Assembly: GCF_014203605.1 (NCBI RefSeq)
Contig: NZ_JACHJJ010000009.1
Coordinates: 62,001-126,000 of the forward strand
Length of the DNA: 64,000 bases
DNA from: Thiemannella venezuelensis
GTDB lineage: Bacteria; Actinomycetota; Actinomycetes; Streptosporangiales; Streptosporangiaceae
Reading direction: 5' to 3'
The position numbers and the translations under genes are program-made. Positions 8,036 to 16,562 of this stretch are shown piece after piece. Position 1 is the first letter of the stretch. Each line of letters begins with the position of its first letter. The notes under the pieces were generated by a model that did no database searches, had not been told where the DNA came from, and saw only the letters and a program-made list of their open reading frames with translations.

Positions 8036-8287
8036 ATGACGGAAGAAGACGAGGCGGCCTTCGACGAGTTCCTGGCCGCACGGAGTACGGCGCTGCTGCG
8101 CACCGCGATCCTGGTCTGCGGCGCGTCGCAGCACGACGCGGAGGACCTGGGGCAGCACGCGCTGGAGAAGGTCTACCGGCACTGGGACCGGATCCGGCAC
8201 GACAACCCCGAGGCCTACGCCCGCAGGGTCGTGGTCAACGCCGCGATTTCACCGCGCTCACCGGGGACCGGGCGGGGAAGGAGCTGA
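8036..8287 (+). pseudogene. Truncated SigE-family sigma factor gene
   Basis: An open frame of 83 codons starts with ATG behind a GAAAGGGG-like site. It matches only region 2 of SigE-type ECF factors: DEFLAARSTALLRTAILVCG, AEDLGQHALEKVYRHWDRI, NPEAYARRVVVN. It then runs into unrelated sequence (SPRSPGTGRGRS) and stops, so region 4 is missing. In the next frame (about 8245-8400) an unrelated coding-like tail appears, DFTALTGDRAGKELRKIVEGVV. This could be the end of a neighbouring gene fused by a deletion. It is judged to be a non-functional remnant. Confidence 0.7.
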
Positions 8288-8490
8288 GGAAGATCGTCGA
8301 GGGGGTCGTGCCCACGGGCCGACCCTCCGGCGCCGGGACCCCGGAGGAGGGCGCGGGAGGCGCTCCCGCGGACGGGACGATGTCCGCAAAGCGGTCAAGA
8401 GTCGGGGGAAATCGGCCGACGGGGTTCCGCGCGCACGTGCATTCGTGCGACGGTGAGTACACCAACAGTTATGACGACGCCGGGGCTGCT

Positions 8491-10434
8491 ATGGGAGCGG
8501 ACGTCTTCGTCGGCAGGCAGACGGAGCTGGCCGATATCTGCGGACTGCTCGGAAGGGCACGCCATGTCACCCTGACCGGCCCCGCCGGGGCGGGCAAGAG
8601 CCGTCTCGCGCTGCGCCTGGCCGAGACCCTCGAACGGGACTCGCCCGGATACGTCCACATCGTGGACCTGTCCGAGGCCCCCGACGACCTGCGCTCCCTG
8701 ACCCGGATGATCGCCGACGCGGTCGGCGTCCGCGGGCGGCCGGGCATACCCGTGATGACCTCCCTGATCGCCGAGCTCGCCGCCGGCCGGGGACTGCTCG
8801 TCCTGGACGGCTGCGACCGGGTCGCCGCCGCCGCGGGCATCCTCGTCGACCGGCTCCTGTGGTCGGTCGACGGCCTGCGCGTCCTGGTCACCGGCAGGCA
8901 GCGGCTCGGCTTCCCGCGCGAGCAGGCCTACCCGATCGGGCCCCTGCCGGTGGCCGACGCCGTCGACCTGCTCGTCACGCTCGCCGGGGACGGGCTCGGC
9001 GGAGCCGATCCCGCGGAGGTCTGCCGCCGGCTCGACAACCTGCCGCTGGCGATCGAGCTCGCGGCGGCCGACCCGGCCGGCCTCTCGGCGGACCCGGACG
9101 GGCTGCACGGCTCGTTCGCCGTGAGCCACGAGCTGTGCGACCACGCCGAACGCCTCGTGTGGGCACGGATGTCGGTCTTCTCCGAGGGCTTCGACGCCGA
9201 GGCGGCCCAGTACGTCTGCGCGGGCGGCGAGCTCACCGGGCCCCAGGTGCTGGACGCCCTGCTCGCCCTGACCGACAGGTCCGTCCTCGACCAGGAGAAG
9301 GACGGCCCGGGCGTCCGCTACCGCCTGCTCGGCACCGTCCGCCGGTTCGGCGCCGCCCGGCTCGACGAGCTCGGCGAGAGCCTCGCGACCCGCCACCGCC
9401 ACCGCGACTTCTTCCTCGGCCTGTCCGCCCGCGCGGCCGAGGGCTGGCGGAGCGACCCCCTCGGCTGGTACCGCAGGCTCGTCCCCGACCTCGACAACCT
9501 GTACCAGGCGATCGAGCACTGCTACGCCCGCCCCGGAGACCGCCGCAAGGGCCTGGAGCTGGTCGCCCACCTGTGGTACCTGTGGGTCTGCTGCGGCCGC
9601 TACGCCATCGGGGACGACCTGCTCCGGCGCGGGCTGGAGGGGGAGACCGAACCCGGCCCCGAGCGGCTCAAGGCGCTGTGGCTGCACGCCTGGATGTCGA
9701 TCCAGCGCGGCGACCTCGACCACGCCGAGCACACCCTCGCCGCGTGCACGACCGCCACCGGAGACTGGGACGCCACCGCCTACCTCAGCCACTTCCGGGC
9801 GCACATCGCCGTGGCCAGGGGCGAGGTGGGCGAGGCCATGCGGCTCATCAAGGAGGCCCGGAGCGGCCACCGCTCGTCCGGCGACATCTTCCCCGGCTTC
9901 CTGCCGACCTACATCGTCGTGGCCAACGTCCTGATGCTCGCCGAGCGGCACGAGGAGGCCGTCTCCGTCCTGCACGAGGGCCGTGAGCTCTGCGGCTCCT
10001 GCGGCGACTACTGGACCCGCGCCCGCCTCGACCTGCTCCTCGCCCAGGCCGAGCACCTGCTCGGCAACGTCGCCGCCGCCACCGCCTCCGCCCGGGAGGC
10101 GCTGCGCGGGGCCCGGCTGTTCGACGACGGCATCTCCCTCACGGAGGGGATCGAGACCTTCGCGGTGATCGCCGAGAACGACGGGGACGACGCGCTGGCC
10201 ACGGTCCTGCTGGCCGCCGCGGCCGCCGGCCGCAGGGCGGGGACGCTCGTCAGCCGCTCGCCCCTGCTGGCGGACCTGCTGGAGCGGTCCGAGGCGAGGC
10301 TGCGGGGCCGCACCGACGAGAAGGAGTACGAACGGCTCGTCGAGCTGGGGCAGGCGGCCTGCCTGGGGACCGCGGTGGAGTACGCGCTCCAGGGCGTCGT
10401 CGAGAGTCCCGGCGGTCCGGAGCCCGAAGACTGA
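8491..10434 (+). CDS. Large P-loop ATPase with TPR array, no visible HTH domain
   Basis: A 647-residue protein like the ATPase part of LuxR/AfsR-type (STAND) regulators. Walker A is GPAGAGKSRLAL (about 29-40) and Walker B is RGLLVLDGCDRV (about 95-106). These are followed by VLVTGRQRLG and the sensor-like CRRLDNLPLAIELAA. The rest (about 270-640) is helical TPR-like repeats. Neither a SARP/Trans_reg_C domain at the start nor a LuxR HTH at the end is visible, so it may act by protein contacts instead of DNA binding. The start is uncertain: no clear ribosome-binding site lies before the ATG at 8491, and an in-frame ATG exists at 8379. It is convergent with aspC across a bidirectional terminator. 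Confidence 0.82.
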   Translation: MGADVFVGRQTELADICGLLGRARHVTLTGPAGAGKSRLALRLAETLERDSPGYVHIVDLSEAPDDLRSLTRMIADAVGVRGRPGIPVMTSLIAELAAGRGLLVLDGCDRVAAAAGILVDRLLWSVDGLRVLVTGRQRLGFPREQAYPIGPLPVADAVDLLVTLAGDGLGGADPAEVCRRLDNLPLAIELAAADPAGLSADPDGLHGSFAVSHELCDHAERLVWARMSVFSEGFDAEAAQYVCAGGELTGPQVLDALLALTDRSVLDQEKDGPGVRYRLLGTVRRFGAARLDELGESLATRHRHRDFFLGLSARAAEGWRSDPLGWYRRLVPDLDNLYQAIEHCYARPGDRRKGLELVAHLWYLWVCCGRYAIGDDLLRRGLEGETEPGPERLKALWLHAWMSIQRGDLDHAEHTLAACTTATGDWDATAYLSHFRAHIAVARGEVGEAMRLIKEARSGHRSSGDIFPGFLPTYIVVANVLMLAERHEEAVSVLHEGRELCGSCGDYWTRARLDLLLAQAEHLLGNVAAATASAREALRGARLFDDGISLTEGIETFAVIAENDGDDALATVLLAAAAAGRRAGTLVSRSPLLADLLERSEARLRGRTDEKEYERLVELGQAACLGTAVEYALQGVVESPGGPEPED

Positions 10435-10474
10435 AACCGCGCGGGCGCGCGGCAGGCGGGCCGTACGCACGCAA

Positions 10475-10501
10475 CAGGCCCGGACCGGGGATCCGGGCCT
10501 G
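10475..10501. terminator. Bidirectional terminator between convergent genes
   Basis: A perfect inverted repeat has 10-bp arms (10475-10484 and 10492-10501) and a 7-nt loop. It sits between the stop codons of the ATPase gene (plus) and aspC (minus), the expected place for a shared terminator. Confidence 0.75.
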
Positions 10502-10536
10502 CCGCGGCGCTCACGGCGGCGCGCGCCGCGGTACGG

Positions 10537-11742
10537 CTAGCGCGCTCCGGACAGGAACTTGGCGACCCGGCCGACGCCCTCGGCGAGGTCGTCGTCGCCC
10601 AGGGCGTAGGACAGGCGGAAGTAGCCCGGGGTGCCGAAGGCCTCGCCGGGGACGAGGGCGACCTCGGCCTCCTCCAGGATGAGCTCGGCGAGCTCGGCGG
10701 ACATCTGCGGGCGGCGGCCGCCGAAGTCCTTGCCCAGGAGCTCCTTGACCGAGGGGTAGGCGTAGAACGCGCCCTTCGGCTCGGGGCAGAGCACGCCCGG
10801 GATCTCGTTGAGCATGCGGACCATGGTCTGGCGGCGGCGGTCGAAGGCCTCGCGCATCCGGGCCACGGCCGACAGGTCGCCGGTGACGGCGGCGAGCGCG
10901 GCGGCCTGGGCGACGTTGGAGACGTTGGAGGTGGCGTGCGACTGCAGGTTGGTCGCGGCCTTGACGACGTCCGCCGGGCCGATCAGCCAGCCCACCCGCC
11001 AGCCGGTCATCGCGTAGGTCTTGGCGACGCCGTTCAGGACGACGACCCGGTCGCCCAGCTCGGGGACCGCGGTGGCGATGCTGGCGAAGCTCGCGTCGCC
11101 GTAGGTGAGGTGCTCGTAGATCTCGTCGGTGACGACCCACAGACCGTGCCCGGCGGCCCAGCGGCCGATCGCCTCGACCTGCTCCGGGCTGTAGACCGCG
11201 CCGGTCGGGTTGGACGGGGAGACGAACAGCAGGACCTTCGTGCGCTCGGTCCGGGCGGCCTCCAGCTGCTCGACGGTCGCGAGGTAGCCGGTGGTCTCGT
11301 CGGTCACGACGTCGACCTGGACGCCCCCGGCCAGCTTGATCGCCTCGGGGTAGGTCGTCCAGTAGGGGGCGACGACCAGGACCTCGTCACCCGGGTCCAG
11401 CAGCGTGGCGAACGCCTGGTAGACCGCCTGCTTGCCGCCGTTGGTGACCAGCACCCGGGCCGCGTCGACCCGGTATCCGGAGTCGCGGAGCGTCTTGTCG
11501 GCGATGGCCTGCTTGAGCTCGGGAAGGCCGCCGGCCGGCGTGTACTTGTGGAACCTGGGGTTCCGGCAGGCCTCGACGGCGGCCTCGACGATGTAGTCCG
11601 GGGTCGGGAAGTCCGGCTCGCCGGCGCCGAAGCCGATGACCGGGCGGCCCGCCGCCTTCATCGCCTTGGCCTTGGCGTCCACGGCGAGCGTGGCGGACTC
11701 GGAGATCGCGGAGATGCGCGCGGAGATGCGAGGACGGGTCAT
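10537..11742 (-). CDS. aspC: Pyridoxal-phosphate aspartate aminotransferase
   Basis: A class I/II aminotransferase of 401 residues. It transfers the amino group between aspartate and 2-oxoglutarate; some family members also act on prephenate. Visible marks include [13 protein letters not shown] near the start and [13 protein letters not shown] (the substrate/PLP Asn). Next come VTDEIYEHL (Asp/Tyr contacts to PLP) and [16 protein letters not shown], with the Schiff-base Lys in the VAK motif. FRLSYALG carries the substrate carboxylate Arg. The first Met of the conserved frame, at 11740-11742, was chosen although GGAGG lies very close to it. It is read away from tRNA-Trp. Its place beside secE-nusG is the same as recalled in Streptomyces. 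Confidence 0.93.
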   Translation of the reverse strand: MTRPRISARISAISESATLAVDAKAKAMKAAGRPVIGFGAGEPDFPTPDYIVEAAVEACRNPRFHKYTPAGGLPELKQAIADKTLRDSGYRVDAARVLVTNGGKQAVYQAFATLLDPGDEVLVVAPYWTTYPEAIKLAGGVQVDVVTDETTGYLATVEQLEAARTERTKVLLFVSPSNPTGAVYSPEQVEAIGRWAAGHGLWVVTDEIYEHLTYGDASFASIATAVPELGDRVVVLNGVAKTYAMTGWRVGWLIGPADVVKAATNLQSHATSNVSNVAQAAALAAVTGDLSAVARMREAFDRRRQTMVRMLNEIPGVLCPEPKGAFYAYPSVKELLGKDFGGRRPQMSAELAELILEEAEVALVPGEAFGTPGYFRLSYALGDDDLAEGVGRVAKFLSGAR

Positions 11743-11871
11743 GCCTCCATGGTTACAGACCCGTCCCGCCGTTCCGGTGCTTATCCGCCATCCGGACGGG
11801 GCGTGTACGGCTCGCGGGCCCCGCCGTACGGGCGGCCGGGAAGGACTTGACCTGCATGATCGGCTTCCGGT

Positions 11872-11900
11872 TCGACGTGGCGGCCATTCGTGCGTAGACT
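11872..11900 (+). promoter_or_regulatory. Possible upstream promoter for the tRNA-Trp/secE unit
   Basis: TCGACG (11872-11877) and TAGACT (11895-11900) have a 17-nt spacer. The -10 fits the actinobacterial TANNNT consensus; the -35 matches TTGACA at four of six positions. It lies 97 bp upstream of the tRNA and is weaker in position than the pair at 11955. Confidence 0.35.
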
Positions 11901-11954
11901 CCGGCATGGCCTCGCCGCCGAGTGCGTGATCGGCGGTCAAGGCTGATGAGCCAC

Positions 11955-11984
11955 GGACAAACTTCGGGCCAACCGAGGTATGGT
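11955..11984 (+). promoter_or_regulatory. Candidate promoter just upstream of tRNA-Trp
   Basis: TATGGT at 11979-11984 is a TANNNT -10 element that would start transcription a few bases before the tRNA's first base (11997). The possible -35, GGACAA at 11955-11960, has an 18-nt spacer and is only a partial match. Confidence 0.45.
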
Positions 11985-11996
11985 GGTTCATGTCTT

Positions 11997-12069
11997 AGGG
12001 CACTAGCGCAATTGGTAGCGCACCGGTCTCCAAAACCGGCGGTTGGGGGTTCGAGTCCCTCGTGCCCTG
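11997..12069 (+). tRNA. trnW: tRNA-Trp, anticodon CCA
   Basis: A complete cloverleaf of 73 nt. The 7-bp acceptor stem AGGGCAC pairs with GTGCCCT (12062-12068), followed by discriminator G. The D arm contains AATTGGTAG. The anticodon stem CCGGT/ACCGG encloses a loop with anticodon CCA. The T-arm contains GGTTCGAGTCC. The CCA end is not encoded. It lies directly upstream of secE, as in other actinobacteria. Confidence 0.97.
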
Positions 12070-12144
12070 CGAGGAGCGGTCCGCGCATCAGGGCGTCTAG
12101 CGCGCCGCAGATATGCGTTGGATACGACGGATCGGGTGAGGACT

Positions 12145-12399
12145 GTGGCGATCGACACGCGCGGCGAAACCGCAGACAAGCCGAGCGGTGAGAAGAAGAC
12201 GAAGCGCACTTCTCCCGCCCTTTTCTATCGGCAGATTGTCGCCGAACTGCACAAGGTCATCTGGCCGACGCGCAAGGAACTCATCTCTTACACGATCGTC
12301 GTCCTGGTCTTCGTTCTGATCATGGTCGGGATCGTGGCTGGGCTCGACGCGCTGTTCACCGAGGGCGTGCTGAGGATCTTCGGCGGATCCGGGTCCTGA
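12145..12399 (+). CDS. secE: Preprotein translocase subunit SecE
   Basis: The small essential SecE subunit (84 residues from this GTG), which clamps SecY in the membrane translocase. A charged N-terminus is followed by the amphipathic helix [20 protein letters not shown], with the family motif VxWPTRKE. One TM helix is at about 48-72 ([21 protein letters not shown]). Actinobacterial SecE typically has a single TM. A second GTG at 12136 is also in frame; the later one has GAGGA closer at hand. It lies between tRNA-Trp and nusG, the classical order, and its partner SecY is at 42250. Confidence 0.94.
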   Translation: MAIDTRGETADKPSGEKKTKRTSPALFYRQIVAELHKVIWPTRKELISYTIVVLVFVLIMVGIVAGLDALFTEGVLRIFGGSGS

Positions 12400-12485
12400 G
12401 CAGGCGTCCGGCGGGTGCTCCCGCCGCGTGGCCCCTCCCCTCCGCAAAACCAGTCAGCCCATCGACGAAAAGAGAAAGAGTCACC

Positions 12486-13319
12486 GTGTCCGAGTCTTCG
12501 CAGCCGGCCGGCGAGTCCCGCGACGAGTGGGAGGGCGAGCCGGAAGAGGCCATCGACGCCGCGGGGGATTCGCTCGACGAGTCCGATGAGACGGACGCCG
12601 AGGTCGCGGAGGATTCGTTCGACGAGTCCGACGAGGCGGACGCCGAGGCCGAGGATGAGACCGACGCCGGGGACGAGGCCGAGGAGGCCCCGGCCGGCGT
12701 CGTCGACGAGGACGGTGACGTCCTGCCGGACGTCGACCCGGTCGAGGAGTTCAAGCGCCAGCTGCGCGGCCAGTACGGCGAGTGGTACGTCATCCACTCC
12801 TACGCCGGTTACGAGAACCGCGTGAAGGCCAACATCGAGACCCGCACGCAGTCCCTCAACATGGAGGACTTCATCTTCCAGGTCGAGGTGCCCACGCACC
12901 ACGTGACCGAGGTGAAGAGCGGCAAGCGCCAGCTCGTCAAGGAGCGGGTGCTCCCCGGCTACGTGCTGGTCCGCATGGAGCTGACCGACGAGTCCTGGTC
13001 CGCGGTGCGCAACACGCCCGGCGTGACCGGCTTCGTCGGCCTGTCGAACAAGCCGAGCCCGCTGAGCATCGACGAGGTCGCCAAGCTGCTGGCCCCCGAG
13101 CCCAGCGAGGAGACCAAGAAGACGACCGCCAAGGCCTCGGCCGCGACCGTCGACTTCGAGGTCGGCGAGTCCGTCACGGTCATGGACGGCCCCTTCGCCA
13201 CGCTGCCCGCGACGGTCAGCGAGATCAGCGCCGAGTCGCAGAAGCTCAAGGTGCTGGTGTCGATCTTCGGTCGCGAGACCCCGGTCGAGCTCTCGTTCAA
13301 CCAGGTCTCGAAGATCTGA
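12486..13319 (+). CDS. nusG: Transcription termination/antitermination protein NusG
   Basis: NusG binds the RNA polymerase clamp, supports processive elongation and links to Rho and the ribosome. The protein has 277 residues, about 95 more than E. coli NusG. The extra part is a very acidic N-terminus (about 1-90) with two near-copies of an 'EDSxDESDExDAE' unit. The NGN domain (about 97-205) begins [19 protein letters not shown] and includes [13 protein letters not shown]. The KOW domain lies at about 222-277 ([28 protein letters not shown]). GTG start with GAAAGAG upstream. The acidic extension is common in actinobacteria. Confidence 0.97.
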   Translation: MSESSQPAGESRDEWEGEPEEAIDAAGDSLDESDETDAEVAEDSFDESDEADAEAEDETDAGDEAEEAPAGVVDEDGDVLPDVDPVEEFKRQLRGQYGEWYVIHSYAGYENRVKANIETRTQSLNMEDFIFQVEVPTHHVTEVKSGKRQLVKERVLPGYVLVRMELTDESWSAVRNTPGVTGFVGLSNKPSPLSIDEVAKLLAPEPSEETKKTTAKASAATVDFEVGESVTVMDGPFATLPATVSEISAESQKLKVLVSIFGRETPVELSFNQVSKI

Positions 13320-13347
13320 CGCTGTCGCCTAAACTAAGACGTTCGGT

Positions 13348-13371
13348 GGCCGTGCCTCGCGAAGCACGGCC
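13348..13371 (+). promoter_or_regulatory. Hairpin in the rplK leader
   Basis: Perfect 8-bp arms (13348-13355 and 13364-13371) with an 8-nt loop lie between nusG and rplK, followed by a short pyrimidine stretch. It could act as a partial terminator, an attenuator or an autoregulatory site. Its role is not known from the sequence. Confidence 0.4.
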
Positions 13372-13433
13372 TTCCGACATGCTTCCCGTGTCTGCGGGGA
13401 GCCGCATCATCCGATGAGGACCCGGAGAGAATC

Positions 13434-13865
13434 ATGCCTCCTAAGAAGAAGATCGCGGCACTGGTCAAGGTCCAGCTCCCCGCTGGCCAGGCCACGCCCG
13501 CCCCGCCGGTCGGTACCGCCCTCGGTCCGCACGGCGTCAACATCATGGACTTCGTGAAGCAGTACAACGCTGCCACCGAGGCCCAGCGCGGCAACATCAT
13601 CCCCGTTGAGATCACCATCTTCGAGGACCGCAGCTTCACCTTCATCACGAAGACGCCCCCGGCGCCCGAGCTGATCAAGAAGGCCGCCGGTGTGGCGAAG
13701 GGCTCGCCCGTCCCGCAGAAGGACAAGGTCGGCAAGCTCACCCGCGAGCAGCTGCGCCAGATCGCCGAGACCAAGATGCAGGACCTCAACGCCAACGACA
13801 TCGAGGCGGCGGAGAAGATCATCGCCGGCACCGCCCGGTCGATGGGCATCACCATCGCCGACTAG
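13434..13865 (+). CDS. rplK: 50S ribosomal protein L11
   Basis: L11 (143 residues) binds the 23S rRNA GTPase-associated centre and supports stringent-response signalling. The start [20 protein letters not shown] is typical. The proline-rich N-domain ([15 protein letters not shown]), the thiostrepton-contact region, is intact. The RNA-binding C-domain begins near residue 70 ([13 protein letters not shown]), and GTARSMGI closes the protein. ATG start with GGAGAG upstream. It is followed by rplA after 90 bp. Confidence 0.97.
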   Translation: MPPKKKIAALVKVQLPAGQATPAPPVGTALGPHGVNIMDFVKQYNAATEAQRGNIIPVEITIFEDRSFTFITKTPPAPELIKKAAGVAKGSPVPQKDKVGKLTREQLRQIAETKMQDLNANDIEAAEKIIAGTARSMGITIAD

Positions 13866-13955
13866 CCGTCCACGGCGCTCGGCAGCACAGACCTCGAACC
13901 GAGTGGAAGGGCCGGCGCGGCCCGCACCACGAACACTCAGATCAGGAGTGAGCAA

Positions 13956-14669
13956 GTGAAGCGCAGCAAAGCACACCGCGACGCCGCGGTGAAGGTGAAC
14001 CGCGAGAACCTCTACAGCCCGGTCCAGGCGGCCAAGCTGGCCAAGGAGACGAGCGTCACCAAGTTCGACGCCACCGTGGAGGTCGCCCTGCGACTGGGCG
14101 TCGACCCGCGCAAGGCGGACCAGATGGTCCGCGGCACCGTCAACCTCCCGCACGGCACCGGTAAGACCGCCCGGGTCCTGGTCTTCGCGACCGGTGACCG
14201 TGCCGAGGAGGCCCGTGCAGCGGGCGCCGACATCGTCGGCGCCGACGAGCTGATCGACGAGGTCGCCAAGGGCCGCCTCGACTTCGACGCCGTCGTCGCC
14301 ACCCCGGACCTCATGGGCAAGGTCGGCCGCCTGGGCCGCGTGCTCGGTCCGCGTGGTCTGATGCCGAACCCCAAGACCGGCACGGTGACCCCGGCGGTCG
14401 GCAAGGCCGTCACCGACATCAAGGGCGGCAAGATCGAGTTCCGTGTCGACCGGCACGCGAACCTGCACTTCATCATCGGCAAGGTCTCGTTCGACGACCG
14501 TCAGCTGGTCGAGAACTACGCCGCCGCCCTGGACGAGGTGCTGCGTCTCAAGCCGTCGGCGGCCAAGGGCCGTTACCTGAAGAAGATCACCTTCTCCACG
14601 TCGATGGGCCCCGGCATCCCGGTCGACCCGAACGTGACGCGGGCGATGACCGCGGAGCTCGAGGGCTGA
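13956..14669 (+). CDS. rplA: 50S ribosomal protein L1
   Basis: L1 (237 residues) forms the mobile L1 stalk at the ribosomal E site. In many bacteria it represses the L11-L1 mRNA. The signatures [20 protein letters not shown] and [20 protein letters not shown] are present, along with the C-terminal [11 protein letters not shown]. Start is GTG with AGGAG upstream. A perfect 18-bp inverted repeat follows the stop codon, which ends the rplK-rplA unit. Confidence 0.97.
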   Translation: MKRSKAHRDAAVKVNRENLYSPVQAAKLAKETSVTKFDATVEVALRLGVDPRKADQMVRGTVNLPHGTGKTARVLVFATGDRAEEARAAGADIVGADELIDEVAKGRLDFDAVVATPDLMGKVGRLGRVLGPRGLMPNPKTGTVTPAVGKAVTDIKGGKIEFRVDRHANLHFIIGKVSFDDRQLVENYAAALDEVLRLKPSAAKGRYLKKITFSTSMGPGIPVDPNVTRAMTAELEG

Positions 14670-14691
14670 CCCCTCAGACGTCCGTTGCGGG

Positions 14692-14727
14692 AAGGCCTCG
14701 ACCGAATGGCCATTCGGTCGAGGCCTT
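14692..14727 (+). terminator. Perfect 36-bp palindrome terminator after rplA
   Basis: Two 18-nt arms (14692-14709 and 14710-14727) are exactly complementary with no spacer, and a short T-rich run follows (TTTCTCGTT from 14725). In RNA this gives a long stem with a minimal loop, a very strong intrinsic terminator. Confidence 0.9.
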
Positions 14728-14813
14728 TCTCGTTCCTTCGGACGACGCGGCCCGTTTTCCCGGCGCATAGTCTCTAAGAGAAGGTTGACCGGGGATATGA
14801 GAGGGTGAGACGG

Positions 14814-15644
14814 ATGCGCCGAATGGCTCCCGCGCTGGTACTGGGGGCGGCCGCGCTGGTCGCGGTCACGGGATGCGGCGCGCAGAGCGCCGCGCCCCTC
14901 GGGAACGTGAAGCTGGTGGCGGCCGAGGCGGTCCAGGAGAGCGCGCAGAAGGCCGAGGAGGTCACCTCCTACTCCGCGGACGTGGTGTTCGACGTCGCCG
15001 GCGGCCGGGAGGAGACCGGGAAGGTCCAGGGCCGGGTGGTCTACCAGGGCAAGCCGGAGCTGGCGACCGACATCACGCTGGACACGCTCTCCTTCGGCGC
15101 GCGGAACGTGCCCGGCGGGGTGCGGGCGATCCTGGTGGGCGAGACGGTCTACGTGAAGTCCGAGCTGCTCACCCAGCTGGCCGGCGCGACCAAGCCGTGG
15201 GTCAAGGTGTCGGTCGGCGACCTCGACTCCGGTGGCCAGGGGGAGGTCAGGGAGCTCATGGCCCAGGCCCAGCAGTTCGACCTGGCCGACACGGTGAAGC
15301 TGCTGACCGCGTCGGACGACGTCAAGGCGGTCGGCACCGAGACGGTCGGCGGCGTGGACACCACCCACTACAGCGGCACCTTCCCGGTGGCCGAGGCGGT
15401 CCAGGCGCTCGACCCCGCCGAGCGCGAGCGGGTGGAGAAGCAGTTCGCGAGCGCCAAGGACGTGAAGTTCGACCTGTGGGCGGACGGGCAGAGCCTGCCC
15501 CGCAAGGTCACGCTGAGCGGCTCCGAGCAGGGGACCACGTTCTCGATGGCCGTGCACTTCCAGGACTTCAACGAGCCCGTGTCGATCGTGGCTCCCCCCG
15601 CGGACCAGGTGGGCGACCTGCCGGAGCGGCAGGGCGGCAACTGA
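14814..15644 (+). CDS. Lipoprotein, LppX/LprAFG (LolA-like) family candidate
   Basis: This 276-residue exported lipoprotein has a short positive N-terminus, a hydrophobic stretch and the lipobox VTGC (Cys about 20). The mature part has the curved beta-sheet character of LolA/LppX-like lipid carriers: SYSADVVFDVAGGREETGKVQGR, ITLDTLSFGARNVP, TTHYSGTFPVAEA, FDLWADGQSLPRKVTLSG. It sits between rplA and rplJ, where Streptomyces also carries lipoprotein genes (recalled). ATG 14814 was chosen because GAGAGGG lies at a good distance; GTG 14805 is also in frame. It may bind or move a lipid at the outer face of the membrane; the ligand is unknown. Confidence 0.85.
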   Translation: MRRMAPALVLGAAALVAVTGCGAQSAAPLGNVKLVAAEAVQESAQKAEEVTSYSADVVFDVAGGREETGKVQGRVVYQGKPELATDITLDTLSFGARNVPGGVRAILVGETVYVKSELLTQLAGATKPWVKVSVGDLDSGGQGEVRELMAQAQQFDLADTVKLLTASDDVKAVGTETVGGVDTTHYSGTFPVAEAVQALDPAERERVEKQFASAKDVKFDLWADGQSLPRKVTLSGSEQGTTFSMAVHFQDFNEPVSIVAPPADQVGDLPERQGGN

Positions 15645-15649
15645 GGCCC

Positions 15650-15697
15650 GGTACGGCCCGCGCCCCGGGGCTGTCCGGCCGGGGCGCGGGCCGTACC
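15650..15697 (+). terminator. Long GC-rich terminator hairpin after the lipoprotein gene
   Basis: Perfect 19-bp arms (15650-15668 and 15679-15697) with a 10-nt loop directly follow the lipoprotein stop codon. There is no T-tract, but the stem is very stable. It insulates the next unit, rplJ-rplL. Confidence 0.85.
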
Positions 15698-15730
15698 GTG
15701 AGAGTGCGGCGCCGCCGGGAGCACAGCGAT

Positions 15731-15759
15731 TTGGCATGTGCGGCGGCGGCGCGTAAGCT
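15731..15759 (+). promoter_or_regulatory. Sigma-70-type (HrdB-like) promoter of rplJ-rplL
   Basis: TTGGCA (15731-15736), a 17-nt spacer and TAAGCT (15754-15759) form a good housekeeping promoter. It starts transcription about 190 bp before rplJ and right after the preceding terminator. The long leader holds an attenuator-like hairpin. Confidence 0.75.
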
Positions 15760-15880
15760 GTCAGCGCCGAAGACCGCCGGTCGTCGTCCCGCCTCATGGT
15801 TGGACGGCCCAAGGATCCACTCAGTGGACGGCCCGCGTAGGTGTGATGTGAGTTTCCATCTGGACTGCCGTCCTCATGTG

Positions 15881-15916
15881 AGCCCCGTGCGCCTGCGCCG
15901 GGGCTTGTTCTCTTTT
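15881..15916 (+). promoter_or_regulatory. rplJ leader attenuator (candidate L10-binding leader)
   Basis: A 7-bp GC stem (15881-15887 with 15899-15905) is followed by a T-rich run to 15916, ahead of rplJ at 15955. This is a terminator inside the leader. In other bacteria the L10-(L12)n complex binds its own leader and controls rplJL. The upstream 15760-15880 could hold the kink-turn that L10 reads. The function is an inference from position and shape. Confidence 0.6.
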
Positions 15917-15954
15917 CAGGAGCCTTTGCCGGCGGCACATCTGGAAGGAGGCCC

Positions 15955-16479
15955 ATGGCGAAGGCGGAAAAGGCAACGGCTGTAGCCGAGCTGAAGAGCA
16001 GCTTCGAAGGCTCCAACGCTGCCGTTCTGACCGAGTACCGCGGTCTCACCGTCGCTCAGCTCAAGCAGCTGCGCGTCTCTCTCGGTGAGAATGCGAAGTT
16101 CGCCGTGGTGAAGAACACGCTGACCAAGATCGCGGCCAACGAGGCCGGGATCAACCAGCTCGACGACCTGCTCGCGGGTCCGTCGGCGATCGCGTTCGTC
16201 AACGGCGACGTGGTCGAGGCTGCCAAGAGTCTGCGTGACTTCGCCAAGGCCAATCCCCTCCTGGTCATCAAGGGCGGTGTCGTCGACGGTAAGGCGATGA
16301 CCCCGGCCGAGATCAGCAAGCTTGCCGACCTTGAGTCGCGTGAGGTCCTCCTCGCGAAGCTGGCCGGTGCCATGAAGGCGAAGCAGGGCCACGCGGCCGC
16401 CGTCTTCAACGCGCTGCCCACCAACATGGCTCAGCTCGCCGAGGCTCTGCGCGCCAAGCGTGCGGAGGCCGGCGAGTAG
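15955..16479 (+). CDS. rplJ: 50S ribosomal protein L10
   Basis: L10 (174 residues) anchors L7/L12 dimers at the GTPase stalk. The N-terminal globular domain has [19 protein letters not shown] and [17 protein letters not shown]. The long C-terminal helix (about 135-170, [20 protein letters not shown] onward) is where L12 dimers bind. ATG start with AAGGAGG upstream. It pairs with rplL 84 bp downstream. Confidence 0.97.
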   Translation: MAKAEKATAVAELKSSFEGSNAAVLTEYRGLTVAQLKQLRVSLGENAKFAVVKNTLTKIAANEAGINQLDDLLAGPSAIAFVNGDVVEAAKSLRDFAKANPLLVIKGGVVDGKAMTPAEISKLADLESREVLLAKLAGAMKAKQGHAAAVFNALPTNMAQLAEALRAKRAEAGE

Positions 16480-16562
16480 GTCCGCGCAGGCGGTCCCAGG
16501 GGATTAGCGCATACGTACCGCGGTCCCAGTTCTTAGTTAGTTAGATTCATACGGAGGAAATC

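Noticed and set aside
11753-12209. Minus-strand frames across tRNA-Trp
   Set aside because: They overlap a tRNA; the tRNA evidence is decisive.
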